DNA of 64,000 nt, from the NCBI RefSeq assembly GCF_003751505.1, contig NZ_RJVB01000001.1:861898-925897 (forward strand), read 5' to 3'. Position 1 is the first letter of the stretch. Each line of letters starts with the position of its first letter. This document shows, piece after piece, positions 18,494 through 27,156 of the stretch. Origin of the DNA: Erwinia sp. JUb26. GTDB taxonomy: Bacteria > Pseudomonadota > Gammaproteobacteria > Enterobacterales > Enterobacteriaceae. The notes under the pieces were generated by a model that was not told the DNA's origin, ran no database searches, and worked only from the letters and a program-made list of their open reading frames with translations. The translations under genes were made by a program, and so were the position numbers.

Positions 18494-19138
18494 ATGAAAA
18501 TCACTGTCATTGGCGCTACCGGATTTGTCGGCCCTGAAATCGTTAAAGAAGCGCTGTCGCGCGGACATCAGGTTACTGCCGTATCACGGTCGGCCGATAA
18601 ACTGGCTGCCGAATCCGGCCTGACCGTAGCACAGGGTGATGTTCACGACGTGCAGTGGCTCAGCGGCGTGCTCAAAGGTCAGGATGCGATCATCAGCGCC
18701 TACAACCCGGGCTGGGCGGAAAGCGACCTGTATGAGAAATTCACTCGCGGTAGCGATTTGATCCTGCAGGCGGTGAAAGCCAGCGGCGTGAAGCGCCTGC
18801 TGGTGGTCGGCGGCGCAGGCAGCCTGGAAGTGGCGCCCGGCGTTGAGCTGGTTGATACCGAGGTCTTCCCGGCCAACATCAAGCCCGGCGCGCTGGGTGC
18901 GCGTGCGCTGCGTAACCGCCTACAGGCGGAAGAGCAGGAGTTGGACTGGACCTATCTGTCACCGGCGGCCATGCTGGAGCCGGGCCCGCGCACCGGCACC
19001 TTCCGCCTCGGCACCACCTCGCTCCTGATGAACGGTGAACATCCGGCCTCAATCAGCGTTGCCGATCTGGCCGTGGCGATTGTGGATGAAATTGAAAATC
19101 CGCAGCACGTTCGTCAGCAGTTTACCGCCGCCTACTGA
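18494..19138 (+). CDS. NAD(P)-binding (atypical SDR/NmrA-like) protein
   Basis: 214 residues with a Rossmann fold. The dinucleotide-binding loop is IGATGFVGPEIV at residues 5-16. Acidic QGDVHD follows beta-strand 3, and VKRLLVVGGAGSLEV corresponds to the active-site strand. There is no SDR YxxxK pair, as in the SDR_a5/BVR-B-like subgroup that includes small-quinone and flavin reductases. The ribosome binding site is AGGA. It is probably controlled by the divergent LysR gene. The substrate is unknown. Confidence 0.82.
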   Translation: MKITVIGATGFVGPEIVKEALSRGHQVTAVSRSADKLAAESGLTVAQGDVHDVQWLSGVLKGQDAIISAYNPGWAESDLYEKFTRGSDLILQAVKASGVKRLLVVGGAGSLEVAPGVELVDTEVFPANIKPGALGARALRNRLQAEEQELDWTYLSPAAMLEPGPRTGTFRLGTTSLLMNGEHPASISVADLAVAIVDEIENPQHVRQQFTAAY

Positions 19139-19181
19139 CCCTCGGGCCTGCCGCACGGCAGGCCAAACGATCCGATGCGCA

Positions 19182-19198
19182 TTTAAGGTTCATCTAAG
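19182..19198 (+). promoter_or_regulatory. PmrA-type box in front of eptA
   Basis: TTTAAG-N5-TCTAAG with spacer GTTCA closely follows the PmrA (BasR) box YTTAAG-N5-YTTAAG and resembles the Salmonella pmrC site. A -10-like TATTCT at 19209-19214 places the second half site at the -35 position, as expected for a PmrA-activated promoter. Confidence 0.75.
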
Positions 19199-19244
19199 GT
19201 TTCATCGCTATTCTGCCAGCAGATCATCCTGTTACTGGAATACC

Positions 19245-20882
19245 ATGAAACCTTTTTTAAAGTTACGTTGTAACGACATTACCTTTAACCTTTGCGCGGC
19301 GCTGCTGTTTACCTTTGCCCTTAACGGCGTTTTTCTGCTGCGGGCGTGGCAGATCTTTCCTTATGCAGGCCTGCAGGACTATTTTTTTGCGGCTTCGATC
19401 CCGGTGGTGCTGTTCTGCGCCTTTCTGCTGATCTTCAATCTGCTGGCCCTGCCCTGGCTGCGTAAACCTCTGTTGACCGTGCTGATCCTGCTCAGCGCGG
19501 CCGCTAACTATTTTATGTACAGCTTCGGCACGGTGATTGACACCAACATGATCCAGAATGTGTTCGAAACCGACATTCAGGAAGCTACCTCTCTATTCAG
19601 CACGCGTTATCTGATCTGGCTGGCGCTGCTCGGCCTGCTGCCCGTCGCGGTGATCTGGCGGGTCAGGATCGCCTCTTCACGTCCGTGGTGGGCATCGATT
19701 ATCTGGCGTTCCGTCAGCTCACTGGCGGCAGTCCTGGTGATTCTGATGATGGCCGCGCTATTCTATAAAGACTACGCGTCGATGGTGCGTAACAATAAAG
19801 GTCTGGTGAAGATGATTACCCCGGCTAACGTCGCCAGCGGTATCGGTCACTACACCCACGATCGCTGGTTTGCCGGCAGCCAGCAGCTGGTGAAAATCGG
19901 CCTGGATGCCCGTAAAGGCCCGGTTATCAGCGCGGAAAAGAAAAAGACGCTGGTGGTCTTCGTGCTGGGTGAAACGGCCCGGGCGGAGAATTTTTCCCTC
20001 GGCGGCTACCCGCGAGAGACCAACCCGAAGCTGAAAGGCGATAACGTTATCTATTATAAGCATGCCACCTCATGCGGAACCGAAACGGCAATTTCCGTTC
20101 CCTGCATGTTTTCCAATATGCCCCGCACGCAATACGATGCCGGGCTGGCCCGTCATCAGGAAGGTCTGCTGGATATTATGGCCCATGCCGGCGTTAACGT
20201 GCTGTGGCGTGAAAACGACGGCGGCTGCAAAGGTGCCTGCGATCGCGTACCGCACACGGATATGACCAAATGGCAGGTCAGCGAACTGTGCAAAAGCGAC
20301 TTCTGCCTTGATGACGTGCTGCTGCATCGTCTGAATAACTATATTGACGGCATTAAAGATGATTCGGTCATCGTCCTGCATCAGATGGGCAGCCACGGCC
20401 CGGCCTACTACCAGCGTTATCCTGCGGCAATGCGCCAGTTCACCCCGACCTGCGACAGTAACCAGATCCAGGACTGCGATCGTCAGGCGCTGATCAACAC
20501 CTATGACAACAGCATTTTGTACACCGATTCCATGCTCGACAGCACTATTACGCTGCTGAAAAGCTACAGCAGTAAATTTAACGTCGCGATGGTATATCTC
20601 TCCGATCACGGTGAATCGCTGGGCGAACGCGGGATGTATCTGCACGGTACGCCGTACGTTTTCGCGCCGGAACAGCAAACGCATATTCCGTTCCTGCTGT
20701 GGCTGTCGCCGGATTATGAAAGCGCCTATGGCATCAACGCCTCCTGCCTGCAGCAGCAGGCAGAAAGCCAGCCGGTTTCTCAGGATAATATCTTCCATAC
20801 CCTGCTCGGCATGCTCAACGTGCAGACCCGTGAGTACCAGCAGAACCTGGATATGCTGCAGGGCTGTCGTAAAACGGCTTGA
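19245..20882 (+). CDS. eptA: Lipid A phosphoethanolamine transferase EptA
   Basis: Inner-membrane enzyme that adds phosphoethanolamine to lipid A and lowers affinity for cationic peptides such as polymyxin; 545 residues. Five N-terminal membrane helices (to about residue 180) precede a periplasmic alkaline-phosphatase-like domain. Zinc ligands lie in LGETARAENF and LSDHGESLGE, and the phospho-acceptor Thr is near residue 279 in SCGTETAISVPC. Paired Cys fit the disulfides of the family. The ATG follows a TGGA site; upstream in-frame Met codons lie inside the previous gene. The gene is foreign to this position in E. coli. Confidence 0.95.
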   Translation: MKPFLKLRCNDITFNLCAALLFTFALNGVFLLRAWQIFPYAGLQDYFFAASIPVVLFCAFLLIFNLLALPWLRKPLLTVLILLSAAANYFMYSFGTVIDTNMIQNVFETDIQEATSLFSTRYLIWLALLGLLPVAVIWRVRIASSRPWWASIIWRSVSSLAAVLVILMMAALFYKDYASMVRNNKGLVKMITPANVASGIGHYTHDRWFAGSQQLVKIGLDARKGPVISAEKKKTLVVFVLGETARAENFSLGGYPRETNPKLKGDNVIYYKHATSCGTETAISVPCMFSNMPRTQYDAGLARHQEGLLDIMAHAGVNVLWRENDGGCKGACDRVPHTDMTKWQVSELCKSDFCLDDVLLHRLNNYIDGIKDDSVIVLHQMGSHGPAYYQRYPAAMRQFTPTCDSNQIQDCDRQALINTYDNSILYTDSMLDSTITLLKSYSSKFNVAMVYLSDHGESLGERGMYLHGTPYVFAPEQQTHIPFLLWLSPDYESAYGINASCLQQQAESQPVSQDNIFHTLLGMLNVQTREYQQNLDMLQGCRKTA

Positions 20883-20933
20883 GAAAAAAGTGCCAGGCGG
20901 ATTGTGCCCCCGGTAATGAGCGAAAGTTGAAAT

Positions 20934-20947
20934 CGACCAGTCGGTCG
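20934..20947 (+). promoter_or_regulatory. Probable NemR operator upstream of nemR
   Basis: The inverted repeat CGACC-AGTC-GGTCG lies 14 bp before the nemR ATG. A related GACCGGTC palindrome precedes nemA. NemR is a self-repressing TetR protein that binds GACC/GGTC palindromes. Confidence 0.7.
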
Positions 20948-20961
20948 GGTACTCTGCTGCG

Positions 20962-21552
20962 ATGAATAAGACGACCCGATTCGATACGCGCGAACATATC
21001 CTCAATACCGGTGAGCAACTCTGCGTGCAGAGCGGCTTTAACGGCACGGGGCTGATCGAGCTGTTGAAAAAAGCGGAAGTCCCTAAAGGGTCGTTTTACT
21101 ACTATTTCCCCTCTAAAGAAGCATTTGGAGTGGCGATGCTGGAACGCTACTTCGCCAGATATGTGCACAATCTGAGCACTTTCCTGGCGGAGCATCAGGG
21201 CGATGCGCGTCAGCGGGTGCTGGAATATTACCAGCAGTCGTGCAGCTGGTGGCAGGAACATCAGTTTGCCGGCTGCCTTTCCGTTAAGCTCTCCGCAGAA
21301 GTTTGCGATCTGTCCGAAGAGATGCGCAACGCGCTCGCGGCAGGTTCGGCGGCCCTGATTGGCGAACTGACCTCCGCACTGCAAAAGGCCCAGCAGCAGG
21401 AAAAGCTCTCCCCTGCAGTCTCCGCCTCCGCCGCAGCGGAAACGCTTTATATGCTGTGGCTGGGCGCAAGCCTGCAATGTAAAATCCGCCGCGATAGTGC
21501 GCCCTTAGAAACTGCCGTGCAGGAAATGAGGCGTATTCTTCAGGCGGTTTAA
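20962..21552 (+). CDS. nemR: TetR-family electrophile-sensing repressor NemR
   Basis: 196 residues. The N-terminal TetR helix-turn-helix is present (TREHILNTGEQL, GLIELLKKAEVPKGSFYYYF). The Cys region around residues 94-115 (QSCSWW, FAGCLS, AEVCD) includes the residue at about 105 that corresponds to redox-active Cys106 of E. coli NemR, which senses hypochlorite, methylglyoxal and N-ethylmaleimide. It represses itself, nemA and gloA. Confidence 0.93.
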   Translation: MNKTTRFDTREHILNTGEQLCVQSGFNGTGLIELLKKAEVPKGSFYYYFPSKEAFGVAMLERYFARYVHNLSTFLAEHQGDARQRVLEYYQQSCSWWQEHQFAGCLSVKLSAEVCDLSEEMRNALAAGSAALIGELTSALQKAQQQEKLSPAVSASAAAETLYMLWLGASLQCKIRRDSAPLETAVQEMRRILQAV

Positions 21553-21567
21553 AAAAAACACCATTAC

Positions 21568-21582
21568 TAGTCGACCGGTCTA
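21568..21582 (+). promoter_or_regulatory. Second NemR-type palindrome, before nemA
   Basis: TAGTCGACCGGTCTA contains the perfect palindrome GACCGGTC and lies 13 bp upstream of the nemA start codon, between nemR and nemA. It could give nemA its own NemR-controlled promoter or a roadblock. Confidence 0.55.
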
Positions 21583-21595
21583 CCAGGAGTGAGTT

Positions 21596-22696
21596 ATGGC
21601 TTTGAACAAACTGTTTACCCCATTGAAAACCGGCGCGATCACCGTGCCAAACCGCATTTTTATGGCCCCGCTGACCCGTCTGCGTAGCATCGAGCCAGGC
21701 GATATCCCAACGCCGCTGATGGGTGAATATTATCGCCAGCGCGCGTCTGCGGGTCTGATTATTACCGAAGCCACCCAGATTACCTTCCAGGCGAAAGGCT
21801 ACGCCGGTGCGCCAGGGCTGCACAGTCCCGAGCAGATTGCCGCGTGGAAGGCGATTAACGCGGGTATTCACCAGGACGGCGGCCACAGTGCGGTTCAACT
21901 GTGGCATACCGGCCGTATCTCCCACGCCAGCCTGCAGCCGGACGGCGCAGCGCCCGTTTCTGCCTCGGCCATTAATGCCGATACCCGCACCTCGCTGCGC
22001 GACGCTGACGGTAAACCGGTACGTGAAGCGACCTCTACCCCCCGCGCGCTGAGCACCTCAGAGGTGGCCGGTATCGTTGCCGACTTCCGCCAGGCGGTAA
22101 TCAACGCACGCGAAGCCGATTTCGATCTGGTTGAGCTGCACTCCGCCCACGGCTATCTGATCCACCAGTTCCTTTCCCCGGCGTCTAACCAGCGCGAAGA
22201 CCAGTACGGCGGCAGCGTTGAAAATCGCACGCGTTTTGCGCTGGAAGTGGTTGATGCGGCAATTGACGGCTGGAGCGCCGATCGCATCGGTATCCGTATT
22301 TCACCGCTCGGCCCGTTTAACGGCCTGGATAACGGTGAGGATCAGGAAGAAGCGGCGCTGTATTACCTTGCCGAACTGGCAAAACGCAATCTGGCCTTCC
22401 TGCACATTTCTGAACCCGACTGGGCCGGTGGCAAACCGTATACCGAGAGCTTCCGTCAGGCGATCCGCGCCGTTTATCCCGGCGTGATCGTTGGTGCGGG
22501 CGGTTACACCGCAGAAAAAGCCGAAGATCTGATCGACCGCGGACTGATTGATGCTGTTGCCTTTGGCCGTAGCTATATTTCTAACCCGGACCTGGTCGAG
22601 CGCCTGCAGGCCGGCGCGCCGTTTAATGAACCTCGCCCGGAAACGTTCTACGGCGGCGGCGCGGAAGGCTATACGGATTATCCTGTACTAGGTTAA
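21596..22696 (+). CDS. nemA: N-ethylmaleimide reductase (old yellow enzyme)
   Basis: FMN-dependent ene-reductase of 366 residues that detoxifies electrophilic alkenes, nitroaromatics and quinones. It is a TIM barrel with the FMN segments APLTRLRS and TEATQI. The substrate-binding pair and proton donor lie in [17 protein letters not shown] (HxxH..Y), followed by [19 protein letters not shown]-type AGGAGTG precedes the ATG. It follows nemR by 43 bp and is in the E. coli order nemR-nemA-gloA. Confidence 0.96.
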   Translation: MALNKLFTPLKTGAITVPNRIFMAPLTRLRSIEPGDIPTPLMGEYYRQRASAGLIITEATQITFQAKGYAGAPGLHSPEQIAAWKAINAGIHQDGGHSAVQLWHTGRISHASLQPDGAAPVSASAINADTRTSLRDADGKPVREATSTPRALSTSEVAGIVADFRQAVINAREADFDLVELHSAHGYLIHQFLSPASNQREDQYGGSVENRTRFALEVVDAAIDGWSADRIGIRISPLGPFNGLDNGEDQEEAALYYLAELAKRNLAFLHISEPDWAGGKPYTESFRQAIRAVYPGVIVGAGGYTAEKAEDLIDRGLIDAVAFGRSYISNPDLVERLQAGAPFNEPRPETFYGGGAEGYTDYPVLG

Positions 22697-22740
22697 TACG
22701 CTAAGTCAGGCGGCGAGACTGTGTTATAATAGATTGTTTT

Positions 22741-22795
22741 TATAGCGATAATTTCTACGGCGCTCGCAGTCGTGCCGATTATCGCTATACTGTTT
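22741..22795 (+). terminator. Large hairpin between nemA and gloA
   Basis: Perfect 12-bp arms TATAGCGATAAT / ATTATCGCTATA enclose a 25-nt loop with an inner CGGC/GCCG stem and are followed by CTGTTTTTC. It can act as the nemA terminator. A perfect -10 hexamer TATAAT at 22725 would start transcripts right at the hairpin, so it could also be a leader element of gloA. Confidence 0.65.
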
Positions 22796-22838
22796 TTCTA
22801 ACGTCATCCGCCGATGACGCCAAAAAAAAGAGGATGTT

Positions 22839-23246
22839 ATGCGTTTACTTCACACCATGCTGCGCGTTGGCGACCTGCAACGTTCCATCGATTTCTATAC
22901 CAAAGTGCTGGGCATGCGCCTGCTGCGCACCAGCGAAAATACCGAATATAAGTACACCCTCGCCTTCGTTGGCTACACCGAAGAGAGCGAAGGGGCGGTT
23001 ATCGAACTGACCTACAACTGGGGCGTGGACAGTTACGATCTCGGTAACGCCTACGGCCACATCGCGCTGGGCGTGGATGACGTTGCCGCAACCTGCGATC
23101 GCATTCGCAACGACGGCGGAAACGTTACGCGTGAAGCCGGTCCGGTAAAAGGCGGCAGCACGATTATCGCCTTCGTAGAAGATCCGGATGGTTACAAGAT
23201 TGAACTGATTGAAAATAAACACGCCGGTCACGGCCTGGGCAATTAA
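22839..23246 (+). CDS. gloA: Lactoylglutathione lyase (glyoxalase I)
   Basis: Metal-dependent enzyme that converts the methylglyoxal-glutathione hemithioacetal to S-lactoylglutathione; 135 residues. All four metal ligands of the Ni-type enzyme are present: His5, Glu56, His74 and Glu122. GAGG precedes the ATG. In E. coli it is co-expressed with nemRA and partly controlled by NemR; here a hairpin separates it from nemA. Confidence 0.97.
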   Translation: MRLLHTMLRVGDLQRSIDFYTKVLGMRLLRTSENTEYKYTLAFVGYTEESEGAVIELTYNWGVDSYDLGNAYGHIALGVDDVAATCDRIRNDGGNVTREAGPVKGGSTIIAFVEDPDGYKIELIENKHAGHGLGN

Positions 23247-23350
23247 GTTCCTCCGAGGGAGCTTCTGCTCCCTCCTTCTCACCTGCCTGCTGCATCACGT
23301 AGCAAAGTTTGCCATAATACGCCCTGCCTTTTTGCGCCAATGAGAAGCTG

Positions 23351-24001
23351 ATGTCTGAACTAAATGAACTGAATACTCTGAGCAGCCGCTTTCGCGGTTT
23401 CTATCCGGTAGTGATTGATGTGGAAACTGCGGGATTTGATGCCAAAACGAACGCGCTGCTGGAAATCGCCGCCGTCACCTTAAAAATGAATGAAGATGGC
23501 TGGCTGGAGAAAGATGAAACCCTGCATTTTCACGTAGAGCCTTTTATCGGTTCAGTTTTACAGCCGGAAGCCCTGGCCTTTAACGGCATCGATCCCAGCA
23601 ACCCACTGCGCGGTGCCGTCAGCGAGTATGAAGCGCTGCACGCTATTTTTAAGCTGGTACGTAAAGGGATCAAGGATACCGGCTGCAGCCGGGCCATCAT
23701 GGTGGCACACAACGCCACATTCGACCTGAACTTTATGAATGCGGCGGCGGAACGCGCCAGCCTGAAGCGTAACCCCTTCCATCCGTTTGTGACTTTCGAT
23801 ACCGCTGCGCTCAGCGGGCTGGTCGTTGGGCAAACCGTGCTGGCCAAAGCCTGTATTGCAGCCGGGATCGCCTTCGACAGCAGCCAGGCGCACTCCGCGC
23901 TGTACGATACCACGCAGACGGCGGACTTGTTTTGTGAGCTGGTCAACCGCTGGAAGCGTCTGGGCGGCTGGCCGCTGGCAGTGCCGGAAGCGGAGTCCTG
24001 A
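23351..24001 (+). CDS. rnt: Ribonuclease T
   Basis: 3'-5' exoribonuclease for tRNA end turnover and stable RNA maturation; dimeric; 216 residues. DEDDh catalytic residues: Asp and Glu in [10 protein letters not shown], Asp in [11 protein letters not shown], and His/Asp in [15 protein letters not shown]. Basic segments such as RLGGW near the C-terminus fit the nucleic-acid-binding surface. In E. coli lhr follows; here it is absent and a terminator and grxD follow. Confidence 0.97.
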   Translation: MSELNELNTLSSRFRGFYPVVIDVETAGFDAKTNALLEIAAVTLKMNEDGWLEKDETLHFHVEPFIGSVLQPEALAFNGIDPSNPLRGAVSEYEALHAIFKLVRKGIKDTGCSRAIMVAHNATFDLNFMNAAAERASLKRNPFHPFVTFDTAALSGLVVGQTVLAKACIAAGIAFDSSQAHSALYDTTQTADLFCELVNRWKRLGGWPLAVPEAES

Positions 24002-24055
24002 GTCGACTGTTTACCACAGAGCGGTTTTCACCTCGGCCCGGACGAAGTACAGACG

Positions 24056-24087
24056 AAAAAAAACCCTGCGATGCAGGGTTTTTTTAT
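24056..24087. terminator. Bidirectional terminator between rnt and grxD
   Basis: AAAAAACCCTGC/GCAGGGTTTTTT with a GAT loop, flanked by an A-run on the left and a T-run on the right, lies between convergent rnt and grxD. Confidence 0.9.
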
Positions 24088-24097
24088 GGCCAGCGGC

Positions 24098-24436
24098 TTA
24101 TTCAGCGGCAGGCGCAGGATATTTCTGTGCGGTTTCTTTGATCAGCTGCTGCAGTTCACCGCGCTGGAACATTTCGATGATAATATCGCAGCCGCCGACC
24201 AGCTCACCGTCTACCCACAGCTGTGGGAATGTTGGCCAGTTAGCGTAGCCCGGCATCTCTGCACGGATATCCGGGTTCAGTAGGATATCAACGTAGGCAA
24301 AACGCTCGCCGCAGGCGGATAAAGCCTGAACGGCCTGAGCAGAGAAGCCACAGCTTGGCAGCTTCGGTGAGCCTTTCATGTACAGCAGGATTGGGTTTTC
24401 TGCGATCTGGCGCTGAATTTTTTCAACAGTACTCAT
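24098..24436 (-). CDS. grxD: Monothiol glutaredoxin GrxD
   Basis: 112 residues. The monothiol active site CGFS is seen in KLPSCGFSAQ, with the cis-Pro motif WPTFPQLWV and the GSH-binding GGCDI. Such proteins bind a bridging 2Fe-2S cluster with BolA partners and carry clusters made by Suf or Isc. The E. coli neighbour sodB is missing, so grxD and mepH are now divergent neighbours. Confidence 0.97.
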   Translation of the reverse strand: MSTVEKIQRQIAENPILLYMKGSPKLPSCGFSAQAVQALSACGERFAYVDILLNPDIRAEMPGYANWPTFPQLWVDGELVGGCDIIIEMFQRGELQQLIKETAQKYPAPAAE

Positions 24437-24792
24437 AAATGACTTCCTCAGTACGATACTTCGTGTTTAGTTATTGTAGCGATTCTGCTCAGCCGTTGAA
24501 AACGACATTTTATGCAGGGCTGATGAGAAGAACGCAACAAATTGCAAAATTATGAAAACAAAATAACATTTTCCTATCATCGTTGCAGCCTTTCTCGATG
24601 CCGGATTACTTTTTTTTGCTGAGTTAAGCAGCTGATTGCGTTTAATAATTCATCATTTACTTAATCTGTCTTATTGAAACAAAAAACACCTTACCTTTTG
24701 TTAAGAAGTTAGATTAGAATTGCCCTAACCCCTGCAAATTGCAGAATTCTTTTCCGATTGCCATGCAGTCATTACACTGAGTTTAACTGTTA
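24437..24792. other. grxD-mepH divergent intergenic region
   Basis: An AT-rich 356-bp region with the promoters of both genes. Long A/T stretches lie around 24540-24720. No clear operator, RNA gene or ORF was seen. Confidence 0.5.
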
Positions 24793-25665
24793 ATGGGAAC
24801 GTTGCGTTTAATCATCACGCTTAGCATGCTGGCCTTTGCCCAGCTGTTCTTTAATCTGGCGCATGCATCGCCCCATGCTCCCGTTAACGCTAATCAGCAT
24901 AAAGTTGACCACAATACCGCACGTGAGGATGAGCGCCGCAAGCGCCGCCCGGTGAAAGCGGCCTCAACAAAGAAAGTCAAAGAACCCCTCGTCAAAAAAA
25001 CCAAAGAGCCCGCGCTTAAAAAAGCCAAAGTGTCCACTTCCCAGAAGGCGAAGCTGAAGAAAAGTCAGGAGACCACTGCCGCACGCGAGGTGAAAACCAC
25101 CCGCATCGGCAGGATGGAGAAAAAACGCTACGGCCGCGAACGTCTCGCATCAGTGCAGACCAGAAAAGGCAAAAAAGGCCCCCTGCGCGCTGTCGAGCGC
25201 GATGAGGTTGAATCCCCTGAATCGCCGCTGAAGCTGAGTAAGGCGCACCGCGCACGGTATCAGAAAGCGCGTGAAACGGCGATGAACAAGCTGATGGGCC
25301 AGCTGGGTAAACCCTACCAGTGGGGCGGTACGTCACCGTCTACCGGCTTCGACTGTAGCGGACTGGTGTGGTATGCCTATAAAGATCTGGTGAAATTTAA
25401 GATTCCGCGCACGGCAAACGAAATGTATCACCTGCGCGACGCCGCTGCGATTAAGCGCGACAAGCTGGAGAAAGGCGATCTGGTGTTCTTCCGCATCAAC
25501 GGACGCGGCACGGCCGATCATGTTGGGGTGTATCTTGGCGGTGGGAAATTTATTCAGTCACCGAGAACCGGTAAAGATATTCAAGTGAGCGCGCTGGCCG
25601 ATGATTACTGGCAGGAGCATTATATTGGTGCCCGCCGGATGATGACGCCGAAAACCATCCGCTGA
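24793..25665 (+). CDS. mepH: Murein DD-endopeptidase MepH
   Basis: Periplasmic NlpC/P60 enzyme that cuts D-Ala-mDAP cross-links to allow wall growth; 290 residues. A signal peptide ends near AHA (residue 26). Residues ~30-150 form a very Lys-rich linker with repeats such as KEPLVKKTKEPALKKAK. The catalytic domain follows, with Cys in GFDCSGLVW and His in ADHVGVYLG. The C-terminus ARRMMTPKTIR matches E. coli. The ATG has only a weak Shine-Dalgarno sequence. Confidence 0.93.
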   Translation: MGTLRLIITLSMLAFAQLFFNLAHASPHAPVNANQHKVDHNTAREDERRKRRPVKAASTKKVKEPLVKKTKEPALKKAKVSTSQKAKLKKSQETTAAREVKTTRIGRMEKKRYGRERLASVQTRKGKKGPLRAVERDEVESPESPLKLSKAHRARYQKARETAMNKLMGQLGKPYQWGGTSPSTGFDCSGLVWYAYKDLVKFKIPRTANEMYHLRDAAAIKRDKLEKGDLVFFRINGRGTADHVGVYLGGGKFIQSPRTGKDIQVSALADDYWQEHYIGARRMMTPKTIR

Positions 25666-25690
25666 TTACGCAACGCCGGATGCAGATGCT

Positions 25691-25726
25691 AATCGGGAGG
25701 AGCCATGCTCCTCCCGATTTTTTTAG
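25691..25726 (+). terminator. mepH terminator
   Basis: A perfect 12-bp stem AATCGGGAGGAG/CTCCTCCCGATT with a 5-nt loop is followed by T5. It reaches the stop codon of ynhF on the other strand. Confidence 0.9.
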
Positions 25727-25812
25727 TGCAGAATAGCCGTAAAGCTAAATGCAATAATCATCACTAGCGCACCCACCGTGGTCAGCAGCGAGAATTTCAG
25801 ATCGGTACTCAT
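25723..25812 (-). CDS. ynhF: Single-helix membrane protein YnhF
   Basis: Only 29 residues: MSTDLKFSLLTT, then a hydrophobic helix ending FTAILH. The start MSTDLKFSL and the end matching TAxLH agree with E. coli YnhF, a stress-induced small inner-membrane protein encoded at the same place near purR. AAGGAGA lies 5 nt before the ATG. Molecular function is unknown. Confidence 0.88.
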   Translation of the reverse strand: MSTDLKFSLLTTVGALVMIIAFSFTAILH

Positions 25813-26046
25813 CGTCTCTCCTTAATAACCCTGTAAAATGTATGCACAAAGATTTTCCCACAGTTCCCCGTAAAAATCTCGTTTTCTCTGCGCAGCCTTG
25901 TTAGAATTCCTTTTTTCTGTTGCGCAACAGCAGCGGAAACGGTTTTTGCCAGCTCTGCAGTCACTCTTACGGACGACTTTTCCCCCTTCCCGACCCTTTG
26001 CGGCAGCACCCAAATCATTTTGGCCTGGCGGGAAATGACTGTATCC

Positions 26047-26062
26047 AGGCAAACGTTTAACC
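26047..26062 (+). promoter_or_regulatory. PurR operator before purR
   Basis: AGGCAAACGTTTAACC matches the PUR box core CAAACGTTT of the consensus ACGCAAACGTTTGCGT. It lies 46 bp upstream of purR. A weaker related site (GGAAACGGTTTTTGCC) lies near 25935. E. coli purR is also autorepressed through two operators. Confidence 0.75.
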
Positions 26063-26107
26063 AACCTGTTATCAAATAGTTACGATAGCACCAGGAGTAT
26101 AAGTTTA

Positions 26108-27133
26108 ATGGCAACAATTAAGGATGTGGCAAAGCGAGCCGGGGTATCGACTACGACGGTTTCCCACGTAATTAATAAAACGCGCTTTGTAGCCGAAGAG
26201 ACCCGTGAAGCGGTATGGGCAGCAATTAAAGAATTGCACTATTCTCCCAGCGCCGTGGCACGCAGTCTGAAGGTCAACCACACCAAAACCATCGGCCTGC
26301 TGGCAACCTCCAGTGAAGCGCCCTATTTTGCCGAAATTATTGAAGCCGTGGAAAACCGCTGCTTTGCCAAAGGCTATACCCTGATCCTCGGTAACGCGCA
26401 CAACGACCTGAACAAACAGCAGGCGTATCTGTCGATGATGGCGCAAAAGCGCGTCGACGGTCTGCTGGTGATGTGCTCAGAGTACCCGGACTCACTGATC
26501 TCGATGCTGGAAGACCATCGCAATATTCCGATGGTGGTCATGGACTGGGGCGAATCACGCGGTGACTTCACCGACACCGTGCTGGATAACGCTTTTGAAG
26601 GTGGCTATCTGGCCGGGCGCTACCTGATTGAGCGCGGCCATCGCGATATCGGCGCCATCCCCGGCCAGCTGGAACGCAACACCGGCGGCGGCCGTCATGC
26701 CGGATTCCTTAAGGCGCTGAACGAGGCCGGGATTACCCTGCGCGATGAGTGGCTGGTGCAGGGCGACTTTGAACCCGAATCCGGCTATCGCGCCATGCAG
26801 CAGATCCTGGGGCAGAAACAGCGCCCTACCGCTATCTTCTGCGGCGGTGATGTGATGGCGATGGGCGCTATCTGCGCCGCGGATGAGATGGGCCTGCGCG
26901 TTCCACAGGATATTTCGGTGATCGGTTATGATAACGTGCGCAACGCCCGTTATTTCACACCGGCGCTGACCACGGTGCATCAGCCGAAAGAACGGCTGGG
27001 AGAAACCGCCTTTGATATGCTGCTGGATCGCATCACCAGCAAGCGCGAAGAGCCACAGACCATTGAAGTTCATCCTTCTCTGATTGAACGCCGCTCCGTT
27101 GCCGACGGCCCGTTCCGCGACTATCGCCGCTAA
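26108..27133 (+). CDS. purR: Purine repressor PurR
   Basis: LacI-family repressor of purine synthesis genes with hypoxanthine or guanine as corepressor; 341 residues, same length as E. coli. The N-terminal helix-turn-helix [20 protein letters not shown] and hinge helix [12 protein letters not shown] are followed by the two-lobed sugar-binding-like core ([45 protein letters not shown]). AGGAG precedes the start. Confidence 0.98.
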   Translation: MATIKDVAKRAGVSTTTVSHVINKTRFVAEETREAVWAAIKELHYSPSAVARSLKVNHTKTIGLLATSSEAPYFAEIIEAVENRCFAKGYTLILGNAHNDLNKQQAYLSMMAQKRVDGLLVMCSEYPDSLISMLEDHRNIPMVVMDWGESRGDFTDTVLDNAFEGGYLAGRYLIERGHRDIGAIPGQLERNTGGGRHAGFLKALNEAGITLRDEWLVQGDFEPESGYRAMQQILGQKQRPTAIFCGGDVMAMGAICAADEMGLRVPQDISVIGYDNVRNARYFTPALTTVHQPKERLGETAFDMLLDRITSKREEPQTIEVHPSLIERRSVADGPFRDYRR

Positions 27134-27156
27134 TTCCCGGCCTGGTTACCGTTCGC

